64,000 nucleotides of DNA, from the NCBI GenBank assembly GCA_030683995.1, contig JAUXPH010000040.1, positions 62,001-126,000 on the forward strand, written 5' to 3'. The notes under the pieces are model-generated. The model saw only the letters and a list, made by a program, of their open reading frames with translations, ran no database searches and had not been told where the DNA came from. The stretch's first letter is position 1. The number at the start of each line of letters is the position of its first letter. Position numbers and translations under genes: made by a program. Source of the DNA: Lutibacter sp. Lineage in GTDB: Bacteria; Bacteroidota; Bacteroidia; Flavobacteriales; Flavobacteriaceae. This document shows positions 55,830 to 64,000 of this stretch, in pieces.

Positions 55830-56008
55830 TGGCAGTAACAAGCGCATTTTTATAGATATAAATATTTACAAACCCTATTTTTTTTAAAACGGTAAAAAAG
55901 GATCTCGAAAACGTTGTAATTATTAAAATATGATAAAAGATAATTGATAAAATTTACAGTTTGACAGCTCAAAAATCAACTTTCTGCTTATTAAAAATTC
56001 AATTTTAC

Positions 56009-57130
56009 TCATTTATACTTTCTGTCTCTGAACTTTAAAATAGGCAATTCAAAATAGCGATAAATAATATTTGAAAAAATAATGGTGATACTCAAAAATA
56101 AAAATATTAAACCCACTTTTTGTGAAATAGATTTTGTGGATACTTCAAATATCTCCTGCATTCCAAGTAAAACTATGGAGTAATTCACCAAATAAATGGC
56201 ATAGGAATTTACGCTTATAAATTTAATGGCTCCAGAAAACAATCCTGAATAATTCAACGTTGAAAAATAAGGAAATAATAATGCCAAGCTTAAAATTACT
56301 GTTTGCAAGTAAACAAAAACATAAAAACCCAAATTGGTTTCGGGCAATAAATTAAAAACATAAATAAACAAATGAAGCAACGTAAAAATAAGCACGCCAG
56401 CAATTAAAAGATGCAATTTGTATTTTTTCATAATTTCTGGGTATTTTCGGGTCACAAATACAACTAAAAAACCCATATAAATTGAGTCAATTCTATAAAT
56501 AACCACTTTTCTGAAAGATGAACTCCAATCACCTAATGAAGTTATTTCAGCAGAAAAATAATACAATGATTTTAAGCATGTCAATCCTAAAATAGTTACC
56601 AAAGTAATCCAAAGAAATAATTTTTCCTTATTACTGTTTTTTAGCAACTTAAAACTAAAAAAAAGCAAGAAAGGCAATAACAAATAGGCATATTCTTCGA
56701 TGGACAAACTCCAAGCTTCTGTAAAAAAATCGGGATGCGGTGTTGAAAAATTTTGCAAAAAAGGAATATATAAACCAATGGTTTTTGGCAAATCTTTCCC
56801 TAAAAACAAAAAAATTGAAACATTTAATATTAGCACCAAAAAGTAATTGGGAAGGGTTCTAAACCATCTGCGCTTCCAGAAACTTAACAAATCTTTAGTG
56901 CTTGTTTTGTGAAGTTCTATGTGTTTTAAAAGAATTCCCCCTATTAAAAAACCGCTTAAAACAAAAAACAAATCAACGCCAATGGCACCTAAAATTTTTA
57001 TTCCGGTAAAAATGGGAGTTACTGAATTTGGAAATACCAACAATGTTGCGTGTGACATTACCACCAAACAAATAGCAACGGACCTAAGAAAATCCAATCC
57101 GAAAACCCTATTGCTTTGCGAAGTGTTCAT
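56009..57130 (-). CDS. Acyltransferase family 3 membrane protein (OafA/YrhL-like)
   Basis: 373 residues with about ten membrane helices. The family motif near the N-terminus is GLDFLRSVAICLVVMSHATLL, with the conserved Arg and His; further on come DLFFVLSGFLIGGILL and SLSIEEYAYLLLPF, also typical. These enzymes put acetyl or other acyl groups on surface sugars, peptidoglycan or small molecules at the membrane. The acceptor cannot be predicted, since no polysaccharide genes are nearby. It is a single gene, and it and its surroundings are notably AT-rich. Confidence 0.88.
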   Translation of the reverse strand: MNTSQSNRVFGLDFLRSVAICLVVMSHATLLVFPNSVTPIFTGIKILGAIGVDLFFVLSGFLIGGILLKHIELHKTSTKDLLSFWKRRWFRTLPNYFLVLILNVSIFLFLGKDLPKTIGLYIPFLQNFSTPHPDFFTEAWSLSIEEYAYLLLPFLLFFSFKLLKNSNKEKLFLWITLVTILGLTCLKSLYYFSAEITSLGDWSSSFRKVVIYRIDSIYMGFLVVFVTRKYPEIMKKYKLHLLIAGVLIFTLLHLFIYVFNLLPETNLGFYVFVYLQTVILSLALLFPYFSTLNYSGLFSGAIKFISVNSYAIYLVNYSIVLLGMQEIFEVSTKSISQKVGLIFLFLSITIIFSNIIYRYFELPILKFRDRKYK

Positions 57131-57204
57131 TTTTTAAAATTTGAATAAATGTAACCTTTTTATTCAAATTACGGGTTTTCAAAATCTTCTTAAAAAGAAA
57201 AAAT

Positions 57205-57497
57205 AGCAGGTCTGTAAGCCGGATTTTGTACTTCGAAAAGTTCTTATCATTTATCTAGACCATAAATTACTTTATAGCTCAAGCTGCCTACCCCTTGAAA
57301 TAATGCGAGTCACACTAAAATTTCAATATACATGGCATTTCACCGCATAGAGTTTACCTGGTTTCACTACAGCCGAACTGTACTTGCTTTCTGTTGCACT
57401 TGTCCTCGGCTTACGCCGGATGGATGTTATCCACTATGCTACTCTTTGGTGTCCGGACTTTCCTCTCCAATAAATTGAAGCGATAAGACGACCTACT
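57205..57497 (-). ncRNA. rnpB: RNase P RNA (bacterial type A)
   Basis: The minus strand carries the P4 strand GAGGAAAGTCCGGAC, the mid segment with GGGTAGGCAGC, and the 3' part with CCGGCTTACAGACC. The ends pair as P1: AGTAGGTC (57490-57497) with GACCTGCT (57205-57212), one G-U pair. RNase P RNA is the catalytic RNA that trims tRNA 5' leaders. A -7 box ten bases upstream fits the predicted 5' end near 57500. It lies between the grpE-dnaJ terminator and the acyltransferase gene. Confidence 0.96.
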
Positions 57498-57506
57498 AAT
57501 TTTTTG

Positions 57507-57514
57507 CAAAAATA
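57507..57514 (-). promoter_or_regulatory. -7 box of rnpB
   Basis: TATTTTTG on the minus strand (TAnnTTTG), ending about ten bases before the first paired base of RNase P RNA. No TTG at -33. Confidence 0.5.
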
Positions 57515-57531
57515 AACTAAAAATTGAACAT

Positions 57532-57559
57532 AAAAAAACCCACTCAAAGATTGAGTGGG
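57532..57559 (-). terminator. Terminator of the grpE-dnaJ operon
   Basis: CCCACTCAA (57539-57547) pairs with TTGAGTGGG (57551-57559) around a 3-base loop, followed on the minus strand by a run of seven T. Confidence 0.85.
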
Positions 57560-57662
57560 AAAATTGCTATGAAAAAGAAAAAGTGTTGTCAGATATTTCG
57601 CCAACAACTTTTCAAATATAAATTATTTTTAAAATATTATAAAATTTTTTAACATTTATTTT

Positions 57663-58784
57663 TTACGAAAACATATCTTTTACTTTTTCAAAAAATGATT
57701 TGTCTAATTTTGAAGGATTGGGTTTAAAATTTTCATCCTTTTTATTGGCTTCAAAAAAAGCTTCTTGTTCCGTTGATAGGATTTGGGGAGTCCACACATT
57801 GATATGGATCAACAAATCGCCATTTCCATAATTGTCTATGCTTGGCAATCCTTTTCCGCGCAAACGCAAAATTTTTCCGGATTGTGTTCCCGGCTCAATT
57901 TTAATTTTTACTTTTCCTGTCACGGTATCAATATTTTTTGAAATTCCCAATACGGCTTCAGAAAAATTAATATACAAATCGAAGTGCAGATTTGTTCCTT
58001 CTCTTTTTAAGGTTTCGTGGGCAATTTCTTCAATAACCACAATTAAATCCCCATCAATTGCATTGTTGCCCGGAGCCGCATTTCCTTTTCCGTTTACTTT
58101 TAACTGAACGCCTTCCGTAACACCGGCAGGAATTTTTATGGAAACGGTTTCTTCTTTAAATTCTAATCCGTCGCTGTCTGCATTTTTTGGTCTTTTATCC
58201 AAAATTTCACCTGCTCCGTGACAAGTCGGACAAGTAGATGCCGATTGCATACGTCCTAAAATAGTGTTGGTTACGCGCATCACCTGACCGGCTCCATTAC
58301 ACGTGGTACAAGTTTTATAGGTGGCACCTTCGGCCATTACTTTTCTGCGAACTTTTACCTTTTTTTCTACGCCGTTGGCTATTTCCTCTAATGTTAATTT
58401 AACCCTAATGCGCAAGTTGCTTCCTTTCACCCGTGCTCTTCCACGACTTTGGCCACCAAAACTGCCGCCACCAAAACCACCACCAAAAATATCTCCAAAC
58501 TGACTGAAAATATCCTCCATGTTCATTCCGCCTCCGCCATAGCCTCCTCCGCCACCGCCATTTTCAAATGCCGCATGGCCATATTGGTCATAACGCGCTT
58601 TCTTATTTTCGTCGCTTAAAATTTCGTATGCCTCCGCAGCTTTTTTAAATTTTTCTTCGGCTGCTTTATTTCCCGGATTTTTATCAGGATGAAATTCTAC
58701 CGCTTTTTGTCGATACGCTTTTTTGATTTCTGCAGGGGTTGCCTTTTTGGAAATACCCAGTATTTCGTAATAATCTTGCTTCAT
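57663..58784 (-). CDS. dnaJ: Chaperone DnaJ
   Basis: 373 residues. The J domain (1-68) has the HPD motif in [12 protein letters not shown] Gly/Phe-rich linker follows (about 75-125), then a zinc region with only two CxxCxGxG motifs (CTTCNGAG and CPTCHGAG) instead of the four of E. coli DnaJ, and C-terminal substrate-binding domains ([20 protein letters not shown]). It stimulates DnaK ATPase and hands it clients. It follows grpE by eight bases in one operon. The reduced zinc region appears usual for the phylum, though this was not checked here. Confidence 0.95.
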   Translation of the reverse strand: MKQDYYEILGISKKATPAEIKKAYRQKAVEFHPDKNPGNKAAEEKFKKAAEAYEILSDENKKARYDQYGHAAFENGGGGGGYGGGGMNMEDIFSQFGDIFGGGFGGGSFGGQSRGRARVKGSNLRIRVKLTLEEIANGVEKKVKVRRKVMAEGATYKTCTTCNGAGQVMRVTNTILGRMQSASTCPTCHGAGEILDKRPKNADSDGLEFKEETVSIKIPAGVTEGVQLKVNGKGNAAPGNNAIDGDLIVVIEEIAHETLKREGTNLHFDLYINFSEAVLGISKNIDTVTGKVKIKIEPGTQSGKILRLRGKGLPSIDNYGNGDLLIHINVWTPQILSTEQEAFFEANKKDENFKPNPSKLDKSFFEKVKDMFS

Positions 58785-58792
58785 TTTTTTAT

Positions 58793-59326
58793 TTATTGTC
58801 CTATTACAACTCTTGGAAATCTGATCACTTTTTCACCTAATTTGTATCCTTGCTCAAGGACATCAATAATTTTTCCTTTTAAATCATCGCTTGGTGCAGG
58901 AATTTGAGTAATGGCTTCGTGCAATTCAACATCAAAAATATCGCCTGCATTTACATCAATAACACTTAAGCCTTTTTGGGCTAATGAGTTGCGTAATTTA
59001 TTGTTAATCAGCTCTATTCCTTTTAATAGTTCGTTATTTTCATCGCTGGCTTTTTTAATTTCATTTAAGGCCCTGTCAAAATCATCCAAAATGGGCAATA
59101 AAACTGTCATTAATTCCTCATTGGCAGTTTTAAATAACTCAATTCGCTCACGTGAAGTGCGTTTTTTATAGTTTTCAAACTCAGCAAATAATCGTAAAAA
59201 TTTGTCTTTTTCCTGAATAAGATCTAGTTTCATCTGCTCCTCAACACTAACTTCCTGAGTTTCTTGCTGATTAACTTCTTGTTCATTTATTTCTTTTGGC
59301 TCCTTATTGTCTTTCTTTTTACCCAT
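58793..59326 (-). CDS. grpE: Nucleotide exchange factor GrpE
   Basis: 177 residues. A Glu/Gln-rich N-terminal tail (about 1-35) precedes the long coiled coil ([25 protein letters not shown]) and the C-terminal beta domain ([29 protein letters not shown]-like, [10 protein letters not shown]). GrpE releases ADP from DnaK. It is first in the grpE-dnaJ operon behind a good promoter; no CIRCE element was found. dnaK is not in the window. Confidence 0.95.
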   Translation of the reverse strand: MGKKKDNKEPKEINEQEVNQQETQEVSVEEQMKLDLIQEKDKFLRLFAEFENYKKRTSRERIELFKTANEELMTVLLPILDDFDRALNEIKKASDENNELLKGIELINNKLRNSLAQKGLSVIDVNAGDIFDVELHEAITQIPAPSDDLKGKIIDVLEQGYKLGEKVIRFPRVVIGQ

Positions 59327-59362
59327 AATTTTTGCATAAAATAATTATCCTTTATTCGCTTG

Positions 59363-59394
59363 CAAAAGTATTGCCATTTTTTGAGATATGCCAA
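59363..59394 (-). promoter_or_regulatory. Promoter of grpE-dnaJ
   Basis: On the minus strand TTG (59392-59394), a 21-base spacer, then TACTTTTG (59363-59370). The start codon is 36 bases downstream. No inverted CIRCE repeat. Confidence 0.65.
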
Positions 59395-59423
59395 TATGAC
59401 ACTTGATAATTGATAATTAAAAA

Positions 59424-59546
59424 GACGGAAGTCAGAAGTCGGAAGTCGGAAGTCGGAAGACCGATGACGGAAGACCGATGACGGAAGTCAGAAGTCGGAA
59501 GACGGAAGACGGAAGACCTAAGACAGAAGACGGAAGACGGACGGAA
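59424..59546. repeat. 17-unit heptamer tandem array (GACGGAA/GTCGGAA)
   Basis: Seventeen consecutive 7-base units plus four bases, mainly GACGGAA and GTCGGAA with variants GTCAGAA, GACCGAT, GACCTAA and GACAGAA, in strict register. Just before it are two units of TTGATAA (59403-59416). It lies between the grpE promoter and the murA 3' end. Purine-rich on the plus strand, unlike the other AT-rich arrays. Confidence 0.92.
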
Positions 59547-59552
59547 TAAGCA

Positions 59553-59630
59553 TCCCGATAACTTTATCGGGACGGAAGTTAGAATTTTGAAGCAGAAATA
59601 AAGGTCACTGAGCGCAGTCGAAGTGAAACG
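59553..59630. repeat. Hairpin CCCGATAACTTTATCGGG and GAGCGCA repeat, short variant
   Basis: CCCGATA (59553-59559) pairs with TATCGGG (59564-59570). Further on, CACTGAGCGCAGTCGAAGTGAAACG (as two parts: CACTGAGCGCA, then GTCGAAGTGAAACG, 59606-59630) matches the element at 30506-30546 except for the central palindrome. Located just past the murA stop on the minus strand. Confidence 0.7.
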
Positions 59631-59658
59631 ATTAAACGCATCAACAAATTAACAATTT

Positions 59659-60966
59659 TTAATCTACCCTAATTATTCTAGCGCCGATAGCCTGTAAACG
59701 TTCGTCAATATTTTGGTAACCTCTGTCTATTTGTTCAATATTTTGGATGGTGCTGGTGCCTTCTGCAGAAAGTGCGGCGATCAATAATGAAATTCCCGCT
59801 CTAATATCAGGTGAAGCCATGGTTGTGGCTTTTAAGCTCGATTCATGGTTCATTCCTATAACAGTAGCTCTGTGCGGATCGCAAAGAATTACTTTAGCGC
59901 CCATATCAATCAATTTATCAACGAAGAACAAACGGCTCTCAAACATTTTTTGATGAATGAGCACGCTGCCTTTTGCCTGTGTGGCAACAACTAAAATAAT
60001 GCTCAATAAATCGGGTGTAAAACCTGGCCAAGGCGCATCGGAAATCGTTAAAATTGAACCATCAATATAATTTTGTATTTCGTAACTTTCTTGTTCCGGT
60101 ATGAAAATATCATCGCCTCTTTTTTCTAAATTAATTCCGATTTTCTGAAAAACACGCGGTATCACGCCCAAATCGTTCCAACTCACATCTTTAATGGTAA
60201 TGGAAGATCTTGTCATGGCCGCCATTCCAATCCAGCTGCCGATTTCAATCATGTCGGGTAAAATTCGATGAGAACAACCTTTTAATTTTTTAACGCCTTT
60301 TATATGCAATAGATTTGAGCCTATGCCTTCAATTTTTGCGCCCATACTGTTCAACATTTTACACAATTGCTGAATATAAGGTTCACAAGCGGCATTGTAA
60401 ATTGAGGTAATTCCTTTGGCCATAACGGCCGCCATTACAATATTTGCGGTTCCGGTTACTGAAGCTTCATCCAACAACATATCGGTTCCGATAAGTTGTT
60501 TTGCTTCAACACCATAAAAACGCTCATCTTTATTGTATCTGAAAGTGGCACCTAATTGAATGAATCCTTCAAAATGGGTGTCTAATCGGCGTCTGCCAAT
60601 TTTATCGCCGCCGGGACGTGGAATATATCCTTTTCCAAATCGTGCCAATAGCGGACCAACAATCATAATTGAACCGCGCAAAGCACTTCCTTCGACTTTA
60701 AATTTTTCTGATTCTAAGTATTCTAAATCTAGTTCATCTGCCTGAAAAGCGTACGTATCCGGACTCATTTTATCCACTTTTACGCCCAATTCGCTTAAAA
60801 TATAGATCAATTTGTTCACATCTCTAATATCTGGAATGTTGCTGATAATCACTTTTTCTGGAGTCAGCAAAACTGCGCAAATTACTTGAAGCGCTTCATT
60901 TTTAGCACCTTGAGGCGTGATGCTTCCGCTTAATTTATGACCTCCTTCTATAACAAATGTTCCCAT
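59659..60966 (-). CDS. murA: UDP-N-acetylglucosamine 1-carboxyvinyltransferase
   Basis: 435 residues, EPSP-synthase fold. It begins FVIEGGHKLSGSITPQGAKNEALQ with the Lys-Asn pair, and ends with IDRGYQNIDERLQAIGARI. The active-site loop reads RPGGDKIGRRRLDTHFEGF: the usual catalytic cysteine (Cys115 in E. coli) is Asp121. MurA transfers enolpyruvate to UDP-GlcNAc, the first committed step to peptidoglycan. The Asp form is active in other bacteria and is not attacked by fosfomycin. It follows the DUF4290 gene by 21 bases and is probably co-transcribed. Confidence 0.96.
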   Translation of the reverse strand: MGTFVIEGGHKLSGSITPQGAKNEALQVICAVLLTPEKVIISNIPDIRDVNKLIYILSELGVKVDKMSPDTYAFQADELDLEYLESEKFKVEGSALRGSIMIVGPLLARFGKGYIPRPGGDKIGRRRLDTHFEGFIQLGATFRYNKDERFYGVEAKQLIGTDMLLDEASVTGTANIVMAAVMAKGITSIYNAACEPYIQQLCKMLNSMGAKIEGIGSNLLHIKGVKKLKGCSHRILPDMIEIGSWIGMAAMTRSSITIKDVSWNDLGVIPRVFQKIGINLEKRGDDIFIPEQESYEIQNYIDGSILTISDAPWPGFTPDLLSIILVVATQAKGSVLIHQKMFESRLFFVDKLIDMGAKVILCDPHRATVIGMNHESSLKATTMASPDIRAGISLLIAALSAEGTSTIQNIEQIDRGYQNIDERLQAIGARIIRVD

Positions 60967-60987
60967 TATATTGGTTGATGAATTGGT

Positions 60988-61602
60988 TTATTGTTTCTTT
61001 TTCAGTATTTTAACTTTTCCTGCCGGCTTTCTCTTCTTCATCAATTCTTTAACTTCCGACAAGGTTTCATTTTTACCTTCCAAATCAATTTTTCCTTTTG
61101 ACAAATCGAGTAAATGATTGTAAATGATATGATCATCCACCGTATCTTTATTCCAGTTTAAATAACATTTTTTCATGTGGTTGGCAATGGCAAAATACAA
61201 TGCTTCTCGCGCTTCACCTTCTTCCCAAGTTAAGGCCACATCAATCATTGTTTGAATGTTATTGCCATAAAATCGGTATTTTGAATCATATTTTGGATAG
61301 GCCAAACTTTCTGGTTTTGCCGCCAATTCTTCTCTTTCTGGCTTTGGATAAGGTGATTCAGCTTCCAATTTAAAATCGGACATAATAAACAGCTGATCCC
61401 ATAATTTGTGCTTAAAGTCGGGCACATCGCGCAAATGCGGCTGCAAATTCCCCATTACATCAACAATGGCTCTTGCCATTCTGTTGCGTTCTTCATCATC
61501 TTCAATGGCCACACAATTGTCTATTAATTTTTGGACGTGTCTGCCGTATTCCGGGATAATTAAATGGGGCCTTTCTGAATTGTATTCTAAATCAAATTCC
61601 AT
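60988..61602 (-). CDS. DUF4290 family protein
   Basis: 204 residues, mostly helical, soluble, no signal peptide. The start EYNSERPHLIIPEYGRHVQKLI and the central ALTWEEGEAREALYFAIANHMKKCYLNWNKD are typical of the DUF4290 family found in Bacteroidetes. The basic C-terminal tail is KKRKPAGKVKILKKKQ. The function is unknown. It is 21 bases upstream of murA, an order I recall as common in the phylum, which hints at a link to envelope synthesis or its control. Confidence 0.85.
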   Translation of the reverse strand: MEFDLEYNSERPHLIIPEYGRHVQKLIDNCVAIEDDEERNRMARAIVDVMGNLQPHLRDVPDFKHKLWDQLFIMSDFKLEAESPYPKPEREELAAKPESLAYPKYDSKYRFYGNNIQTMIDVALTWEEGEAREALYFAIANHMKKCYLNWNKDTVDDHIIYNHLLDLSKGKIDLEGKNETLSEVKELMKKRKPAGKVKILKKKQ

Positions 61603-61667
61603 GAGTCTGTTCTTTCTATAATATTTTTTGCAAATTACAATATAAAAATTGGTTTTACAATGTGTAT

Positions 61668-63995
61668 TTAGCCTATAATTACAAGCTTTGCGAATTGTAA
61701 CAATAATTTTTTAACGCCATCTGAAGCAAATCTTATCTCTGCTTTTTGGTTCGCGCCGAAACCGTCTAAACTAATCACTTCACCTTTTCCAAATTTTGCG
61801 TGTTCAACTATGGTTCCTACAATTATATTGTCGTCAAATAAATTTGCGGATGAAGCCATTGAAGCATCCACTTTTTTAAAGTTTTTTGGACTTGACAATT
61901 CTATTGGCGGCTGCATTGGTTTTTTTAACGGCGCACGCTGAATCGGTTTTTTAAAACGGATTCTGTCTTGCGGAATGTCATCAAAAATATCTCCATCAAT
62001 AAAAGAATTCTGTTTTGGCGGTGGCATTTTTGGTGTTAAATGTTCTAAAAAAACCTCGTCAATTTCTTCTAAAAAACGACTTGGCTCGCAATCCACCAAT
62101 TTTCCCCACCGGTATCTTGTTTGTGCATAAGTTAAATACGCCTGTTTTTCTGCCCGGGTTAAGGCCACATAAAATAATCGGCGTTCTTCTTCCAATTCAC
62201 TTCGGGTATTCATACTCATTGCGGATGGAAATAAATTTTCTTCCAAACCAACAATGTAAACAAACGGAAATTCCAATCCTTTTGCCAAATGGATTGTCAT
62301 AAGGGAAACGCGCGGCTTATCATCTTTATTTTTGGTGTCTAAATCTGTCGCCAAAGCAACATCTTCCAGGAAAAAAGCCAAAGAATCATCTGCTTCATTT
62401 TCTTTTTGTTCTTCAATAAAATCTTTTAATCCATTTAATAATTCCTGGATATTTTCAACCCTGCTAACGCCTTCTGGGGTGCCTTCACTTTCCAGATCCT
62501 GAATTAACCGTGTTTTTTGAATCACAAATTCTGCAATTTCAAAAGCATTTTTAGTTTGCGATTCAATTTGAAAATGCTGCATCATCGTCACAAAATTCAA
62601 CAATTTTGTTTTGATGCCCGAGTTTAGGTTTAAATCAAAAGTGTTTAGATTCAGCAACAACTCAAAAATCGATATTTTATAGTGATTTGCCGCTACCGAA
62701 AGTTTATCAATGGTAGTGTCTCCAATGCCTCTGGCCGGATAATTGATGATTCTTTTTAGCGCTTCTTCATCGGTTGGGTTCACAAGCAACCGCAAATATG
62801 CCAAAGAATCTTTTATTTCTTTGCGCTGGTAAAATGACAATCCGCCATAAATTCTATAGGCAATGTCTTTCTTCCGAAGTGCATCTTCCAAAGCACGTGA
62901 TTGCGCATTGGTACGATACAAAATAGCAAAATCAGAGTTTTTCATCTGCAAATTCATCGCATTGTCGAAAATTGAATTTGCGATAAACCGGCCTTCATCT
63001 GCTTCCGTGAAAGTACGCAAGACTTTTATTTTTGCGCCATCACCGTTATCGGTCCAAATTTGTTTGTCGAGTTTGGTTTTATTTTTTTCAATGACGCTAT
63101 TGGCAGCTTCAACAATATTTTTTGTGGAACGGTAATTTTGCTCCAATTTAAAAATAGCCACATTATCGTAATCTCGCTGAAAATTCATGATATTTTTAAT
63201 GTTTGCGCCACGAAAAGCATAAATACTTTGCGAATCGTCGCCCACCACACAAATATTCTGAAATCTGTCGGCCAAAGCTTTTACAATTAAATATTGCGAA
63301 TGGTTTGTATCCTGATACTCATCGACCAAAATATACCTAAACCTGTCTTGATATTTTGCCAAAACCACCGGAAAACGAGTCAGTAATTCATTGGTTCTCA
63401 GCAATAAATCATCAAAATCCATAGCGCCTGCCTTAAAACAACGATCCACATATTCTTGATAAATTTTACCCATTTCCGGACGTTGGGTCATTTTATCGGC
63501 TTCCAATAAATCGGGATCATTGTAATACGCTTTTACGGTAATTAAACTGTTTTTGAAGGAGGAAATCCGACCCAACACCTGTTTTGGTTTGTAGCGGTCT
63601 TTATCCAGTTCCATTTCTTTGATTACTGACGAAAGCAATCTTACGGAATCCTGAGTATCGTAAATGGTAAAATTAGAAGGAAATCCCAATCTGTCTGCTT
63701 CAGAACGTAAAATTCGCGCAAAAACAGAGTGAAAAGTTCCCATCCATAAATTTTTGGCTTCAGAAACGCCCACAACCGTTGCAATACGGTTTTTCATTTC
63801 ACGCGCTGCTTTGTTGGTAAATGTCAACGCCAAAATATTGAAAGGATCAACATTCTGACTCATCAAATGAGCGATTCTATAGGTTAAAACACGCGTTTTA
63901 CCTGAGCCTGCACCAGCAATAATTATCATTGCGCCTTCTTTGTGCAATACGGCGGCTTTTTGCGATTCGTTAAGATTTTCTAAGTAGTTGGTCAC
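61668..63995 (-). CDS. UvrD/PcrA-type 3'-5' DNA helicase
   Basis: 775 residues, complete; the ATG is five bases from the window end. Superfamily 1A motifs: Q motif LNESQKAAVLHKEG, Walker A IAGAGSGKTRVL, Walker B ILVDEYQDTNHSQY, GDDSQSIYAFRGA, LEQNYRSTKNI, and motif V/VI VSLMTIHLAKGLEFPFV and FYVALTRAEK. The C-terminal tail is a Tudor-like fold (GTIVEHAKFGKGEVISLDGFG) used by PcrA to bind RNA polymerase. Such helicases act in nucleotide-excision repair, replication conflict and removal of RecA filaments. The upstream region lies outside the window. Confidence 0.95.
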   Translation of the reverse strand: MTNYLENLNESQKAAVLHKEGAMIIIAGAGSGKTRVLTYRIAHLMSQNVDPFNILALTFTNKAAREMKNRIATVVGVSEAKNLWMGTFHSVFARILRSEADRLGFPSNFTIYDTQDSVRLLSSVIKEMELDKDRYKPKQVLGRISSFKNSLITVKAYYNDPDLLEADKMTQRPEMGKIYQEYVDRCFKAGAMDFDDLLLRTNELLTRFPVVLAKYQDRFRYILVDEYQDTNHSQYLIVKALADRFQNICVVGDDSQSIYAFRGANIKNIMNFQRDYDNVAIFKLEQNYRSTKNIVEAANSVIEKNKTKLDKQIWTDNGDGAKIKVLRTFTEADEGRFIANSIFDNAMNLQMKNSDFAILYRTNAQSRALEDALRKKDIAYRIYGGLSFYQRKEIKDSLAYLRLLVNPTDEEALKRIINYPARGIGDTTIDKLSVAANHYKISIFELLLNLNTFDLNLNSGIKTKLLNFVTMMQHFQIESQTKNAFEIAEFVIQKTRLIQDLESEGTPEGVSRVENIQELLNGLKDFIEEQKENEADDSLAFFLEDVALATDLDTKNKDDKPRVSLMTIHLAKGLEFPFVYIVGLEENLFPSAMSMNTRSELEEERRLFYVALTRAEKQAYLTYAQTRYRWGKLVDCEPSRFLEEIDEVFLEHLTPKMPPPKQNSFIDGDIFDDIPQDRIRFKKPIQRAPLKKPMQPPIELSSPKNFKKVDASMASSANLFDDNIIVGTIVEHAKFGKGEVISLDGFGANQKAEIRFASDGVKKLLLQFAKLVIIG

Positions 63996-64000
63996 GGGAA

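Noticed and set aside
57205-57497. Possible tmRNA or 6S RNA
   Set aside because: Conserved blocks and end pairing match RNase P RNA instead; no tRNA-like end or tag frame.

Overview
The window is chromosomal DNA of a gliding-type member of the Bacteroidetes, most likely family Flavobacteriaceae. Reasons: AT-rich sequence; many Bacteroidetes-type promoters (TTTG or TTG, then 17-23 bases, then TAnnTTTG); a gldI-type peptidyl-prolyl isomerase; many lipoproteins with short signal peptides; two TonB-dependent receptors; a murA next to a DUF4290 gene; and a DnaJ with a shortened zinc region. The genus cannot be fixed from sequence alone. Almost all of the window is ordinary core genome. No complete insertion sequence, prophage, CRISPR array, rRNA or tRNA was seen.

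Layout. 1-4.7 kb: a truncated cyclophilin lipoprotein, an operon of DHH phosphoesterase, gldI and an FKBP lipoprotein (three prolyl isomerases in a row), a PhoD-like phosphatase and ndk. 4.8-9.9 kb: pheT and recG, separated by a repeat-rich 0.5 kb gap that holds a 93-bp MITE-like element. 10.0-16.4 kb: a compact DNA-damage module. dinB and a short dnaE-type polymerase overlap by ATGA; across an 84-bp palindrome-rich divergent region lie an XRE-S24 (LexA/UmuD-like self-cleaving) regulator and an exonuclease/GIY-YIG (Cho/UvrC-like) nuclease. 16.5-22 kb: guaB; a porin, FMN-binding protein and four-helix membrane protein cluster under two near-identical dyad operators; HMG-CoA lyase and a LysE exporter. 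22-25.5 kb: cobalamin uptake, with a btuB-type receptor behind a cobalamin riboswitch and a divergent BtuF-like lipoprotein. 25.6-31.7 kb: parC, parE, ychF. 31.9-47.9 kb: a large TonB receptor, a sugar-nucleotide epimerase, ftcD, valS, a DUF1573 protein, an aspartyl protease with PDZ domain, an aminotransferase, murB, manA, a cysteine desulfurase, a small lipoprotein and an Smr protein. 48.2-52.9 kb: the glycogen operon glgA-glgC-glgB. 53.4-64 kb: aconitase, an acyltransferase, rnpB (RNase P RNA), grpE-dnaJ, DUF4290-murA and a UvrD-type helicase.

Two sets of genes look like working units beyond housekeeping. The dinB/dnaE/XRE-S24/Exo-GIY module could be an SOS-like mutagenesis and repair regulon carrying its own self-cleaving repressor. 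The porin/FMN-binding/4-TM cluster has an operator layout typical of metal- or redox-dependent repression.

The intergenic DNA is unusual. At many gene 3' ends there are short tandem arrays of quite different sequence that all share a 7-bp period. There are also families of 5-3-5 mini-hairpins, including a 146-bp palindromic element with perfect 19-bp ends, and two copies of a GAGCGCA hairpin repeat downstream of ychF and murA.
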